64,000 nucleotides of DNA, from NCBI GenBank assembly GCA_006384855.1, contig VCJN01001070.1, forward strand, positions 62,001-126,000. The letters are read 5' to 3'. The position numbers were made by a program, and so were the translations under genes. The notes beneath the pieces were generated by a model that had not been told where the DNA came from, searched no databases, and worked only from the letters and a program-made list of their open reading frames with translations. This document shows positions 53,577-64,000 of the stretch, one piece after another (position 1 is the first letter of the stretch; each line of letters opens with the position of its first letter). The stretch is from Tetraselmis striata. Lineage: Eukaryota; Chlorophyta; Chlorodendrophyceae; Chlorodendrales; Chlorodendraceae.

Positions 53577-55739
53577 AGTGACTGGTGGCCGCAGCACCCG
53601 CCAGAGCAGCTCCCCGAGGCCGCGGCCTGCCCCGACAGCACCCACCGGGGGGGCGCCCACCACTACGAGCCCGCCTACACGCATCCCTACGATGACGATG
53701 GCGAGGGCCGCCTGCGGCGGTTGCATGGTGGCCCTGAGGCTGCCGCTGTGCTAGGCCTCTTTCCGCATCATGGCGATTACAACTCCGTGTCACGTGAGGG
53801 ATGGGGCCACCATCACGATCACCAGCAAGGCGCCATGGACGCCGCCCACCACCATCCACGGAGCGCTGGGCTGGTGGCGTCGGAAGGGGGCCGCCAGGCG
53901 AGACCAGCTTCCTCAAGCAAGGCCACGCCCGCTGAGGGACTCCATCGGCGCTCTGGCGGCTTCTTCTCGCCCAAGCTGCGGAGCGGCAGCGGGGAGTCCA
54001 GCAAGGGCGTGCCCCGGGCGGTATACACTACTCTGGCTGGCGGTCAGATTGTGTCCTCGCAACCGCGGAACTGCCGCAAGCCCAGCACCGCACGGACGGC
54101 TCCGGGTGCCGCAGAGGGCCGGCAGCGCCACGCGGCGTCATCCGGCGACATTGGCCCGGCCCGCACTGATTCCTCCGCATCGGCCGCACGGCCACAGAGT
54201 GCCATGCTGAAGCTGGCGGACCGCGCTGAGGAGCCGGTGGTGCGCATCCTCCGATCCGCCAGCCGCCTCGGGAGCGCGAGCCAGAGCCCGGCAGGGGGAC
54301 TCGGCCATCTTCCGCGGCCGGTGCACCCAGCGGGCGCGGTGGCAGCGGCCGCACTACTGGAGCTGCCCCGCAGCGACAGCCCCATTCTTGGGAGCAGGTG
54401 CGCATGCGTTCTCCCCTCCCCCCCCCCCCCCCCCCCCCCACCTCCCCTTCCTTACCCACCCACCTTCCCCCTCTTTACCACCTGTTTTTGTACCAGTGTG
54501 CGCCTGCCCCGTCACATGGTACCGCATAAGCACGTTCTGCTGAATGGCTTGCCATGCATTGTACCCCATGGGTGTGAATTTGTATGTGCCAAATATTTAG
54601 AAGCGCGCATCTGTAGAATGAATCTCATTCCATTCGTTGACATGCCTTGATGCGCCCGGTAATCACTCTCAACGAGACTGCTGTGAACGCATTGCATACA
54701 TAGTTCGAAAACAACTATACACATTGGGTACTTCTACTGTGCCGGTACTCGCTACAATGTAGACAATGTTGTGCAATAAGGCCGGGCCGTGGAGGGGTGC
54801 GATAGGCATCACGGGCCTGAGCGCCAGTGCTGAGGAATGCTGTGCTGGGGTCGCAGCAGTCGCGATGGCGCACCGTCCGCCCTGTCCGCGCTGGAGTACC
54901 TGGAGGATCTGCTGGAGCGCAGCGCATTCGGCTCACGGATGGGCCAGCACCCCGCAGGCGTGTTGACGGACTCAGGCTCGGACCAGGAGGTGGAAGACCT
55001 ACTGTGGGGCTCGCTGGAGGCGACCCAGAGCTGTACGAACGTTTCGGGCGGTGGCTGGGAGGGGCTGCTCGGTGCGGGCCACCATAGCGCGGCTGCGCGG
55101 CACCCTGGTCCAGCGGCCGCCCCCAGCAAGCCCTACCTCTCCAGCACGATGCCGGCGCGCCTGGCAATGTCGCGCAAGAAGGCGCCGTCGAGTGTGCGGC
55201 ACAGCGCAGCGGCAGCCCGTAACCACTGCTCTCCGCCATTCATGGCCGAGACCAGCAGCGGCAGGGGCAGCCCAGAGCCCAACTCTTTCCTGGAGGCCGG
55301 CCCAGACGAGTCTCTGTGCAGCAACCGAATCGCGCTGGCGCCGCGGCCGGCCACTCCAGCCCTGGCCTCGGCTGTGGGCCATCTTGGCGGGGCCATCCCG
55401 GCGCCAGCCGCATCCACAGCTCCCAAGCGCCGCACCAGCGCCGCATGCGCTCATGGCAAGCGAGACGCCAGCGCTCCCAGGGGCAGCACATCTCGGAAGG
55501 CCAGCGCTGGGTCTCTCGGGAAGCAGCGCAGCCTGGCAGGCAGCGCTGCCCCGCCTTTGCGCCCGGGGCTTGCGTCCGCAGGCGGCGACACCTTTCAGGG
55601 TGTGGATGTCTACAACATTGTCAACAGCGCCGCCCGTCACGATGATGGCCTACAGAAACGACTGGTCAGCATGCTACGGCAGCAGTCGGATACCGTGAAA
55701 GAGGAGCGCAGCAAGCACAAGAGCAGCAAGCTATACTAG
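53577..55739 (+). CDS. low-complexity Ser/Ala/Pro-rich protein, unknown function
   Basis: Two exons are secure: one ending at 54397 and one at 54857-55739, joined in phase 2 and ending in TAG. The first exon's 5' border lies after the in-frame TGA at 53553-53555 and is not fixed; the start shown is approximate. It has a His/Tyr/Asp-rich part (HHYEPAYTHPYDDDGEG), then basic Ser-rich disordered sequence (RSGGFFSPKLRSGSGESSKG). The second exon contains an acidic helix (ALSALEYLEDLLERS, SDQEVEDLLWGSLEA) and a C-terminal helix (GLQKRLVSMLRQQSDTVKEE). Mostly disordered; no family known to me. It may be the 3' part of the 49.9-kb gene. Confidence 0.5.
54418..54439 (+). repeat. C22 homopolymer
   Basis: 20 bases downstream of the GTGCGC donor in the intron 54398-54856. 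Confidence 0.9.
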
Positions 55740-56431
55740 GGGTGGAATACATGAGCGTAATTAGTACTCTGACTGATGTTGAGGTTCTTTCCCCCTCTCT
55801 GGAACTATCGCCGTCCCAACAGTACTTTTCCCACTGAACATGTTGATATGGCGCAGCACGTCCCCAACACCAGCCATCAGGACAGCCACGCCAGTTGCTG
55901 TTGTGCCTGATAAGAAGTTTTATAAGGGTGTCTTTGCTGGCACTCAGTTTGTACTAATTGCAGCAGACGAAGTATTTTCAAACCTCGACTGTGGGCTTTA
56001 AATCAATTACAAAGGCACAAACAACACCCAGTGATTTGCGGAAAACCCAGTTCCCATTTGAGCCCCAAGGGGCAACATGGTCATCTGACGTAATTTTAGG
56101 CCATTTATTTTTCAAATTTAAGTAGGCAATTTGAAACATACTTGTGTGACCTAGAGTCATTCAGACAGGGAGTTGACATGTTTCGACCAACCGCCTAAGA
56201 TTAAAACTGACAAACTTACTGTTACTCCCTGTACCTGACATGTTGGTTTTACATTCATCTGAGTCAAACCAACCCCCTGCCAAGTTGGTTAATGATAAAA
56301 CTACATGCAAGTCCTATGCCTCACTGTCGTTTCCGATAATCTAAACCATTTGAGGATTTCGGAGCCTCGCAACGCGTATTGTATGTGTTCGTGCTGTCCG
56401 ACATACGATATCTGCATGATATGTGCATGCC
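55740..56431. other. intergenic, no recognised gene
   Basis: 3' flank of the low-complexity gene. AT-rich, no credible ORF. Confidence 0.45.
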
Positions 56432-58592
56432 ATATAACATCACGATTTATAGACCAAAAGACGATTTATAGTCCGGAATAATCAAAGTGCTTGGTGCCCC
56501 TGTGGGCTCGGCCACTTTCGCCCGGGAACGGTTGGACAAAACGGTCGAAAGATTTCACCAATTCGGCTCCCGGCCTGTCGGTTTGGCCGACCACTTCCAC
56601 TCCCACGCTGCTACTCGTTTGCTGCAAGTTTGCGGCCGTCGTTTTGGCCACCATCTCCGCTCCACGCCTCGGGGCTTGGGTCGATCCGAGGAGTATGGCG
56701 ACTCTATTACGTCTTTCCTCGAAGGTGCAGACGCCGCCGCATTTTCAACGCTTGCCGGCATATGGGGTGTTAGCCCCGACCTCTTGGATACGCCCTCCAT
56801 GCGCACGCAGTTGTCCCTCTCGGTCCAATTTGGGGGCCTCGGCATCGGCGATAATGTGGTTACAGCAGATGCCTCCCACATCGGCGCTGCCGCCCTCGTG
56901 GTTGGCCAAGCTGTGACTTTCCTCCGTGCTCAACACGCCACCCTGAGCGACGCCGCAGCGTAGTTCTTTTCCGATCCGTCCGGCGTATCCAGCCCTCATA
57001 GCCTCTACCTTGTTGGGGCGTCCTCGATCCACCAGGCTTTGGCCACCCCAACGTTGGAGCCCGATGCCGGCGCCAACGCGTCGGCGCCGATGTGGGCTGT
57101 CGAGCTTCGCGCCGCTCATACCCGTGTCGTTGACGAGTGTGGAGATGCGGTGCTCGAGGATCTAGCGGGGCCGTTGGCCTCTGCCCTAAAGTTGCTCCCC
57201 TCCAAGCGCTCCCACGTTGCGCGTGCCGGCTGCTCGGTCGCCAGGGCTGAGCCGGCGTCTGCAATGCGCTCGGCGGCCGACCTCCAAGCTATCCCGCAAT
57301 ACTCGGACTTCCCCTTGCACTCCATGCGGAAAGTACAGGAAACCCTGAGCCACCGCATTCACACGGTCCGTTCCGCAAAGCTTGCTGCGCGTATGCCTAC
57401 AAGCGGCCCTGGCAGCGACCGCTTCCGAGGCCGCCTCTTACGCGCTGCGACAGCGTTCCTGGTGACTGATCCTCCAAGTGAGGGTCGCCTTGGTGAAGTC
57501 CGTGAGCGTTCCCCTGAGTACTACGATTCCATGTTCCGCGTTGCCGCTTGCCGCCCATTTGGCCTCCCGGCGGCTCCTGTCCTCTCCCTTGGCGAGCCAT
57601 GCCCTTGTGCTTTTTGCTCCTTCTCGGTACAAGGTATGTTGGCCCGTTTTGAGGATGCTGGCGTGGATTTCACTCCTTCATCTTGGGCGGTCGCATACGC
57701 TAATCACCTACCCTAAAAACCCGTACGTGGCACGTTGCTCTGGAGGCGACTCCAATCACGCCGCACACGAGTGGGCGGCACATGGCCTTTCCTACATTTG
57801 CCACGACGTGAAGTCCGCGCTGGGTGTGGGTGTCCAGATCCTCGCGAACCCGTCGGTGCTTGTTTCTCTTCCGAAGGGCAGCGACGGCCCGCCGGCCGAT
57901 GTTGGGCTTTTTGGGTATGGCGGCATCCGCGGGAACACGGTTGCTGTCGATACCACCATTGCCCCTATCCTCGGCGTGTCAAGCTCGGATCCAACGACTG
58001 CTTTGCGGGCTGCAGAGCGCCACAAGATCCAGAAGTATGATGAGGGTGTCCGAAACGCCGCCGGCATGCTTCGCTTTGTTCCTTTCGCCGTTTCCGAGTT
58101 TGGCTCGCTGGCCCCGCACGCTGAGGCTTTCTTGGTGGAGCTCGCGAAAGCTGGCCACACACACACTGGCCAAAAAATCGGCCATCTCTTGTCTGCGTGG
58201 CGCCGCCGTTTCTCCTTGCTCATCAACATGGCACATGCAGACAACGTTCTTGGCGGGGTCGCGGCCGCGCGTGCGGCACGTGATGGTGCTCCTGCGCCTG
58301 CGTCGCGTCGCTCGTCGGTATGTGTTGCTATGACCCGGGTCATTAGCTGCAAGCGTCCTCGCCGCGGCTGATAGCCTACCCCGGGGCGGGTGTAACTTTG
58401 GTTCCTGGCAGCTAAGCGACTTCGTGGTTCCCTTGGCTCCTTCTTGGTTCTTGGCTTCCCGTCCTCCTGCTCGACCTTGGTTTCAGGCTTATGTCTCTCT
58501 TTTGCTGGCAACCTTTCATAGTTGCCGTTAGTTTTGTTTGTAGTGCGCATTTGTGAAAGCCCTGATGTAATAAATATATATAACATCACGAT
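56432..58592 (+). mobile_element. 5'-truncated non-LTR retrotransposon (LINE), copy 2
   Basis: The 15-base sequence ATATAACATCACGAT flanks it at 56432-56446 and 58578-58592, a typical LINE target duplication. The insert begins inside the region after the reverse transcriptase palm and ends CCTGATGTAATAAAT. Coding: 56487-56963 (LGAPVGSATFARERLD, a typical start of the post-RT region), TAG at 56961-56963, then the same frame from 57039 (MWAVELRAAHTRVVDECGDA onward) to about 57716. A frameshift leads to a C-terminal frame 57718-58371 (HKIQKYDEGVRNAAG, FVPFAVSEFGSLAPHAEAF, ending CKRPRRG TGA). No RT catalytic motif is present, so it is dead on arrival. It is better preserved than the 19.6-kb copy. 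Confidence 0.85.
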
Positions 58593-59463
58593 ATATCCTA
58601 TAGAAACATGGCTACAGGGTATTCACCATCGGAACGAATATTTGGTCTTAGGCTGGTAGCATGGAAGGGTTCCCGTGGCGGTAAAGTCATCAAAAATTAT
58701 GGTGTTATGGGCTAAGGACTCACCACCGTCCTATCCTAACAACCAAATTGCGATTCTGACTAATTTGGTAACCCGTACATTCAAAGATCGTGGCCGTAGG
58801 ATCCTTAATGACGCCGGTACTCGTTAATCGTACGGTCCAGATCTCATAGTGATTAGGATAACCAAATCGCTATTTCGACATCGCGAGTGTTCGGATTGGT
58901 GGTCAAATCACGCGGTTTTTGTAGTCGCTAATTTGGACCTCAGCGAGTGACGAAATCACTCGCGCTTGCTATTTGGTCGCGTAACGGTCCGTACGTCAAA
59001 GAGCCTAGGATGGACGGCGCACAGGCGTCCATCGGTCATCGCACGGCTCGCAGCTGTCCTGCGTAACGAGCTCGCCGCCGCCCCCGGGTGGCCCACCTGC
59101 GGCCCGCGCCCCACCCGTGGCACGCCCACCACCCGGCCGCCACAGATAGGCCGAATGCCACAGATAGGCGGCGCAATGCGATACCGTCAGTGAGTACGGA
59201 CACAATGCGCACGGGCGGGGCTCCGAGCCGCAACCCACAGCCTACGGCGCGGCGGGGAAGAGCGGCTACCGTTACGCGCGCGGATGGCGTCGCTCATCAG
59301 TTGAAATCGCGAAATAGCGAATATGCAAACACAGTCCGCTTTTTGGTAACAGGATAGGATAGGATGCGTTCCCACTTCCTATTCTCGTACGGGCGAAAAC
59401 AGGTTTCCAAATAATCAGTGATTTGGTTAGGATTGGATGGCGGTGATCTGATCAATTAAGGCA
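58593..59463. other. intergenic, no recognised gene
   Basis: It contains repeated AATCACT/GATTTGG-type words and GATAGGATAGGAT near 59350. No gene seen. Confidence 0.4.
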
Positions 59464-60302
59464 TGTATGACACGGGACGTGCTCTACCGGTAGACCGCTC
59501 TACCGCCGTAATTTCTACACGCACATCGCGCCACGTCGCAAAAAGTGCAATTTGGCAGTAAAGCGGTCACCCCTAGAGCGGTAGACCGGTCTAGCATTTC
59601 GGCGGTAGGGTGGCATCGGTAGCTACCGATGCCACCCCCAGCTCTACCGCTCTACTGCTCTACCGCTCTATTTTGAACGCGGCACCCTGTCACTGGCGAA
59701 TCCACCTTCATCGCGCTACCCCTCGCCCGCCGCTCCCTGTAGTCCCACCTAAACTTCGCGCGGGCCGTACACGGATTCCACGCCTCACGGCCATGGCTGC
59801 GCGCCCGAAATCGCCCCGCAAGGCGCCACGGGCGGCCGGTCAAGCGGCCAGTCAAGGTGTCTGGATCCTTTCGGGCGCCGTGTGCGCCGGGCGCCTTGCC
59901 GTTTTCCCAGCGGCACGTCTCGCCATCCGGGGCGCCCAGCGGGGCGCTGCCTTCTAGCGTGTTTCTACCGGAAGGGCATCGCCCCGCTGGCCTCGCTGAC
60001 CCGTCCCCATCTGGATCTCATGTCGCGGGCGGACATCGCCAAACCGACTACAGCCCAAGAGACCGAGCAGCAAGTGCGGCTCATCCTGCGATGCCCGGTA
60101 GGGCGGTAGCGGCTAGTTTGACCGGTAGAGCTGTTCCCTTGTCATACCGTTGTGAGGACTCAAAAAGGAACTGAAAAAGTGAAAATACTACGTGGGGATT
60201 GGCTAGTCGCCGTTTGCTTTTTGCGACGTGGCGCGCTTATCGTGTAGAAATTACGGCGGTAGAGCGGTCTAAATACCGGTAGAGCATGTCCCGTGTCATA
60301 CA
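59464..60302. mobile_element. non-autonomous inverted-repeat (MITE-like) element
   Basis: The left end reads TGTATGACACGGGACGTGCT and the right end, inverted, TGTATGACACGGGACATGCT. Similarity continues about 90 bases through CCGCTCTACCGCCGTAATTT, CTACACG and GCGCCACGTCGCAAAAAG. The 839-base unit encodes no transposase. Multiple CTCTACCG/CGGTAGAG words fill both arms. No exact target duplication was found. Confidence 0.7.
59608..59637. repeat. perfect 30-base palindrome
   Basis: Half-site GGGTGGCATCGGTAG is followed immediately by its inverse. It lies inside the MITE-like element. Confidence 0.9.
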
Positions 60303-60404
60303 GGCCTAACTGTTCATCAAGACAACACGTAGCAGCATACTACAGGTACATATATTTACTCGAGTACGACGTACGTTCGAGTAGGAGTACGGCGGGTACT
60401 ACCT

Positions 60405-60450
60405 AATTACATGAGCTAGCAGCAGAAGGCGATATCAGGAAATCACCACG
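60405..60450 (-). repeat. dispersed repeat, copy C
   Basis: The inverted copy of the end shared with 110-215 and 18853-18968: TAATTACATGAGCTAGCAGC, AGAAGGCGATATC and GGAAATCACC. Confidence 0.6.
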
Positions 60451-60659
60451 GCGGGTACTACCTGGTACGAACTCGCACTGGTACGGGTGAGCGCGAGTGC
60501 GCGCACACCGCGCCCTTCGCGCGAGTTACATTAGCTGAGCACTTCGCGAGTTGGCACTACAAGAGCACCCGGCCGCGCCACCGCCACCGTGAGATAGCAC
60601 CTCACGCCCCTCAGGTGCCGTACCGGTCACTACTAGCAACGGGTGGTGGCAACCATGAT

Positions 60660-61060
60660 TGGGCTGCAGTATCTACTGCACTGCAGGCTAAAGAAACTGC
60701 AGCCTGCTGTTAAGCTACCGCATTGCGGCCTTCAGTACTTCCCGAAAAGGGGCTGCAGTGCAGTTACCCAAAGTGCCCTAATATATGCCCTTACTGTCCC
60801 GCCCTTCCCTATAACCAGCAGTTTCAGTGCTACTGCAGACTGCACTGCATCATGCAGTACTGCAGCCTGTTGACTGCAGCCTGCACTACATACAGCATGC
60901 AGTGCAGCATGCGGTATTGCAGCATGTTGACTGCAGCATGCAGTACTGCAGCCTGTTGACTGCAGCCTGCACTGCAGCATGCCTGCAGTACCGCAGCATG
61001 CACTACTGCAGCCTGCAGTAATGCACTGCACCCTGCAGTACTGGAAAGTGGATTGCAGCC
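60660..61060 (+). repeat. CTGCAG-rich degenerate satellite
   Basis: Over 20 CTGCAG or one-off variants in 400 bases. The best-kept unit, GCAGTACTGCAGCCTGTTGA then CTGCAGC, recurs at about 60853 and 60939, with a diverged copy at about 60908. Many units are self-complementary, so the array can fold on itself. Confidence 0.75.
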
Positions 61061-61259
61061 CAGCCCTGGTGGCAACCGATACCTACTACCAGTATATTTG
61101 TTTTCTCGAAACGTTGAAGCCTCCCGTTGCACCACTATTGCACTTTATATGAAAATTAGATATATATAGAGATATATACAGAGATATTAGATACAAAGAT
61201 AAACCCGATATGTATCATATATTTATATATCACCACTATTGCACACTACCACCTTTGTT

Positions 61260-63994
61260 TAAACAAGGTCTCCAAACGGCGGGGACTGTCGCAATAAACG
61301 TGCGCGCACATGCGCGTAGTAACATGCGCGTCCGTAAGGGGCAGGGTTCATTCGAGGGCGCGAACGACCAGTCAATACGCGATCCGGTATCGGGGGTACG
61401 TCATACCGAACCGGGCGAAATCAATGCGTGCTGGGCGCGGCACTATCGGGAGCTGCTGCGTGGCCCCCACCCCCTAGCACAACGGGTTGCGATACTGTGC
61501 GGCGTGGGAACACCGCCACGTTACATCGCCACCCATTGCCCCCGCACTAAACGAGATTAATGGGCATATAACATGGGAGGAGGTAGTCAAGGCTCTTAGG
61601 CGTTTAACAAATTATAAGGCCCAGTGGCAGCAGGCTTGGATTACCGCGGAGCGAGGCTTTAAAATTGGCGATGTGCGCCCCGAATAGCCACTTCGGCAAG
61701 GCATTGCTGGCCTTAATTAACGGAATATGGACTAAGAACTATATCCCCCAGCATTGGCGTAGCTCGGCCATAGTATCGGTGCCCAAGAAAGGTGACTCGA
61801 CCGTTACGGATAATTATAGAGGTATATTTCGATTCTGGGTGCCGCTATGAAACTCCTTATGACCGTCATTACCCAATGATTGCAAGACGTCTGCCAAACT
61901 AAAGGGAAAATCCGCCGTTGGTAAGCGGGTTTTATGCGGAATGAGGAGGGCCCCATGCAAGTCGCCAGCTTGTTCTATACCGCGGCTCGTCGCCAAGCGG
62001 CCGGTCTACCACGCACGTACGCGGGTTTTATTGACTTTAGGAAGGCATATGACACCGTACCTCATCATGAGCTTTTATTCCTAAAACTACAAGCCATAGG
62101 AGTCACGGGTCATATGCTTACCTTCATCAAAACCTTATACAAGGATAGTATGGTACCGGTCAAGTCAGGGGTGCCCCCGGGAACACTATCAGACCCCATA
62201 CCCATAGAACGTTGCCTCCGACAGGGATGCCCCGTTTCCCCCATCCTATTCCCCAACATATTCATTAACGATATATTCGATGGGGTAGAACATCTAGGGA
62301 GTGATGTACGAGGGTGCACCGACACATTAGCGGCAAGGCAACCACATTAGCGGCAAGGCAACATAAGGGTGCCATGTCAGTTATACGCGGACGACGCTGT
62401 TGGTATCACATGCTCGTTCGATAACCTGCATGCCATATTCGCCCACTTCTCGTAATGGGCGGAGGACCATTTTATGGGGTTTGGGGTACTTAATTAAGTA
62501 TGGGGTGATGGCATTAGGCCGATATTCCGACGCGACTGCGTTACGCGAACAAGCTCCCCGATAGTACCGGTTGTAAACCAATATAGGTATGTGGGTACAG
62601 TCATTAAGTCGGATTTAGGTATGCAGCACATAGTAGACGACCGGTTTAAGAAGGGTAAGCGCGCCATTGAGGCGCTCGATTCGGTATTAGTCGGTGGACG
62701 GGATGGACATAGTTGGGGTGGACATAATTCCTATTAATGTGCGTGTGTATGTCTTTAAAACATGTGTACCGCCGGTTTTAACTTACGGGTGTGAAGTATG
62801 GGGCATGGATAATAGAGCTAGCGGCGCAAGTAAATTTACAAACCTTACTCAATCAGTGCTTGCGGTGCCTCATTGGGGTGGGTAAAAACTCCCTTTGGGT
62901 GGCCACTGCACCGATGATGCGGGAATTGGATATTGAGCCCATAGAGGCTACGGCCGCTGCATCACCGGCTCGGGCGTTCCTTAAAGCATCCGACTTGAAT
63001 ACATGTATAACCCATTTAGTATATCAGTCAAATCGGGCGCGCCCTAACACATGGACGTCGGGGAATGTGCGGTGGTTAGATTGACTAGCTAGGGCGAACG
63101 TAGGGCTAGTTGAGGGGGCGCACCTTCCACTTGAGTAGAGGTCAAGCCGCGCGCGATGCCGCTAAACTAGTCAAGGCATCGGTCTGAGCGCGTTGCGAAT
63201 CGTCGGCATCGTTAGCACGCACTAACACCTGGGGTATATTATATATGTCCAGGCGTATTGTGCGTCAAACCCGTTGCCACGGTACGGTGTGGGTGTCCCC
63301 GCGGGGGTTGTGGCCGGGCTGCACATTATGATACAATTACGCACCCGATCATTTCCCACTGCCCACCGATTGGCCCGGATATTCATGCCATGCCTCAGCG
63401 ATTCCTTGAACACTGCCCTGCATGTGGCGGAGGTGAATCTGAGACTATCGAACATATGTTGGTGGAGTGCCCGCGGTGGGGGTATCACCGTCATAATTTT
63501 GGGTTGTTAGTTCCGGAGTTCAGGGATTTTACTAGTAGTCAGGTTATTGCGTCAACAGCTGAGGACTTATCTGCCTTTATTTTGGGCGGGGTCACCCCTC
63601 GCTTCACGGCGCCCTGGATTCTACTAGGAATAATGGGAAAATTTCTCATGCTATGGCGTCGGGCCCTCCCTCACATTGCCTTCTTTATTGCACATGTATC
63701 GCACACGCGGCTTGCCCCAACTCGCATTACTCGAATGGGCCGACACCCTAACGGGTAGGGCGGACCTTTCGTGGTCAGTGCCGGGTATTTTCATGGCAAG
63801 GTTTTAGACAGTGTTGGAAATTCCGTCACTGGCCTCCAATTAGTGTTGCAAAATGCTTCGGCAATTTGCTTGATGACAATAACGGAGCGTCGCCTACCCA
63901 GAGCTTTCCGTAACTGGATTGTTGCCCAAACGGCCGTCGTAGAGACGCTGCAAGGGTTTCACATGTACCAGTCCTGTCCCGGGGGCGAAAAAAC
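61260..63994 (+). pseudogene. LINE reverse transcriptase, decayed
   Basis: Reading + strand frames in turn recovers most of a LINE RT: ITWEEVVKALRRLTNYKA (about 61570), WRSSAIVSVPKKGD and NYRGI (61757-61830), AGFMRNEEG (about 61922), FIDFRKAYDTVPHH (62027-62068), RQGCPVSPILFPNIFINDI (62218-62274), LYADDA with the catalytic YADD (about 62380), and CVPPVLTYGCEVWG (62765-62806). A C-terminal zinc finger, CPACGGGESETIEHMLVEC, starts at about 63414. Frameshifts, TGA and TAA near 61899-61921, and a 20-base duplication at 62324-62363 that shifts the frame make it non-functional. It ends in A6 near 63994. A truncated relative lies at 42057-42434. Confidence 0.8.
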
Positions 63995-64000
63995 AACTTG

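Noticed and set aside
49890-55739. One continuous gene across 49.9-55.7 kb
   Set aside because: Not excluded, but no exon or phase evidence bridges 51.6-53.5 kb, so two features were listed.
1-64000. CRISPR arrays, bacterial operons, phage or plasmid genes
   Set aside because: No regularly spaced direct repeats with unique spacers and no Shine-Dalgarno-led gene strings; spliced genes and eukaryotic retroelements dominate.

Overview
The window is nuclear DNA of a eukaryote, most likely a green alga (Chlorophyta). Short exons are separated by GT-AG introns, mostly 80-700 bases. Coding exons are GC-rich and intergenic DNA is more AT-rich. Several host genes have plant-type relatives: a plastid-type CPBP protease, an ER-type FKBP and a PAPS-type nucleotide-sugar transporter. 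Ankyrin repeats carry a GCPWD-like signature, and Ty1/copia, LINE and PIF/Harbinger elements are present. The lineage is inferred from gene content only. At least 21 C or G homopolymers of 15-28 bases occur, most of them in introns or between genes.

Layout. 0.7-6.5 kb: two neighbouring + strand coiled-coil genes that share an N-terminal motif; the second ends in a C2 domain, and the first carries three tandem copies of one 168-base exon. 7.6-8.5 kb: a HutX/ChuX-like haem-utilisation gene. 12.1-13.3 kb: a phytanoyl-CoA-dioxygenase-like gene. 13.5-14.1 kb: a decayed ankyrin gene and a possible PSTK fragment. 15.8-18.2 kb: a - strand coiled-coil gene. 19.6-20.8 kb: a decayed LINE 3' end. 21.1-22.2 kb: a secretory FKBP with an in-frame amber codon. 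22.4-25.8 kb: a - strand CPBP protease. 26.1-28.6 kb: two tandem units of an unrecognised repeat.

28.6-41.9 kb is one Ty1/copia element on the - strand with 325-bp LTRs and a 5-bp target duplication. Its polyprotein carries a complete-looking C5 cytosine DNA methyltransferase between Gag and the protease. The Gag/Pol junction was later split by a second, non-coding LTR element (34.6-40.3 kb; 373-bp LTRs, its own 5-bp target duplication). Both LTR pairs are about 99% identical, so both insertions are recent. This methyltransferase-bearing retrotransposon is the most notable content of the window. 42.0-44.1 kb holds a LINE tail and a PIF/Harbinger element with perfect 40-bp terminal repeats.

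45.1-46.6 kb: an SLC35B-like transporter. 47.4-47.9 kb: a broken unknown - strand ORF. 49.9-55.7 kb: low-complexity, partly coiled-coil exons of one or two unknown + strand genes. 56.4-58.6 kb: a 5'-truncated LINE with a 15-bp target duplication. 59.5-60.3 kb: a non-autonomous inverted-repeat element. 60.7-61.1 kb: a CTGCAG-rich satellite. 61.3-64.0 kb: a decayed LINE reverse transcriptase reaching the window end.

Splice sites were chosen by eye from GT/AG and reading-frame continuity. Where a whole exon chain keeps frame and matches a known family (FKBP, CPBP, transporter, C2 gene), confidence is high. First exons and UTRs are not resolved for most genes.
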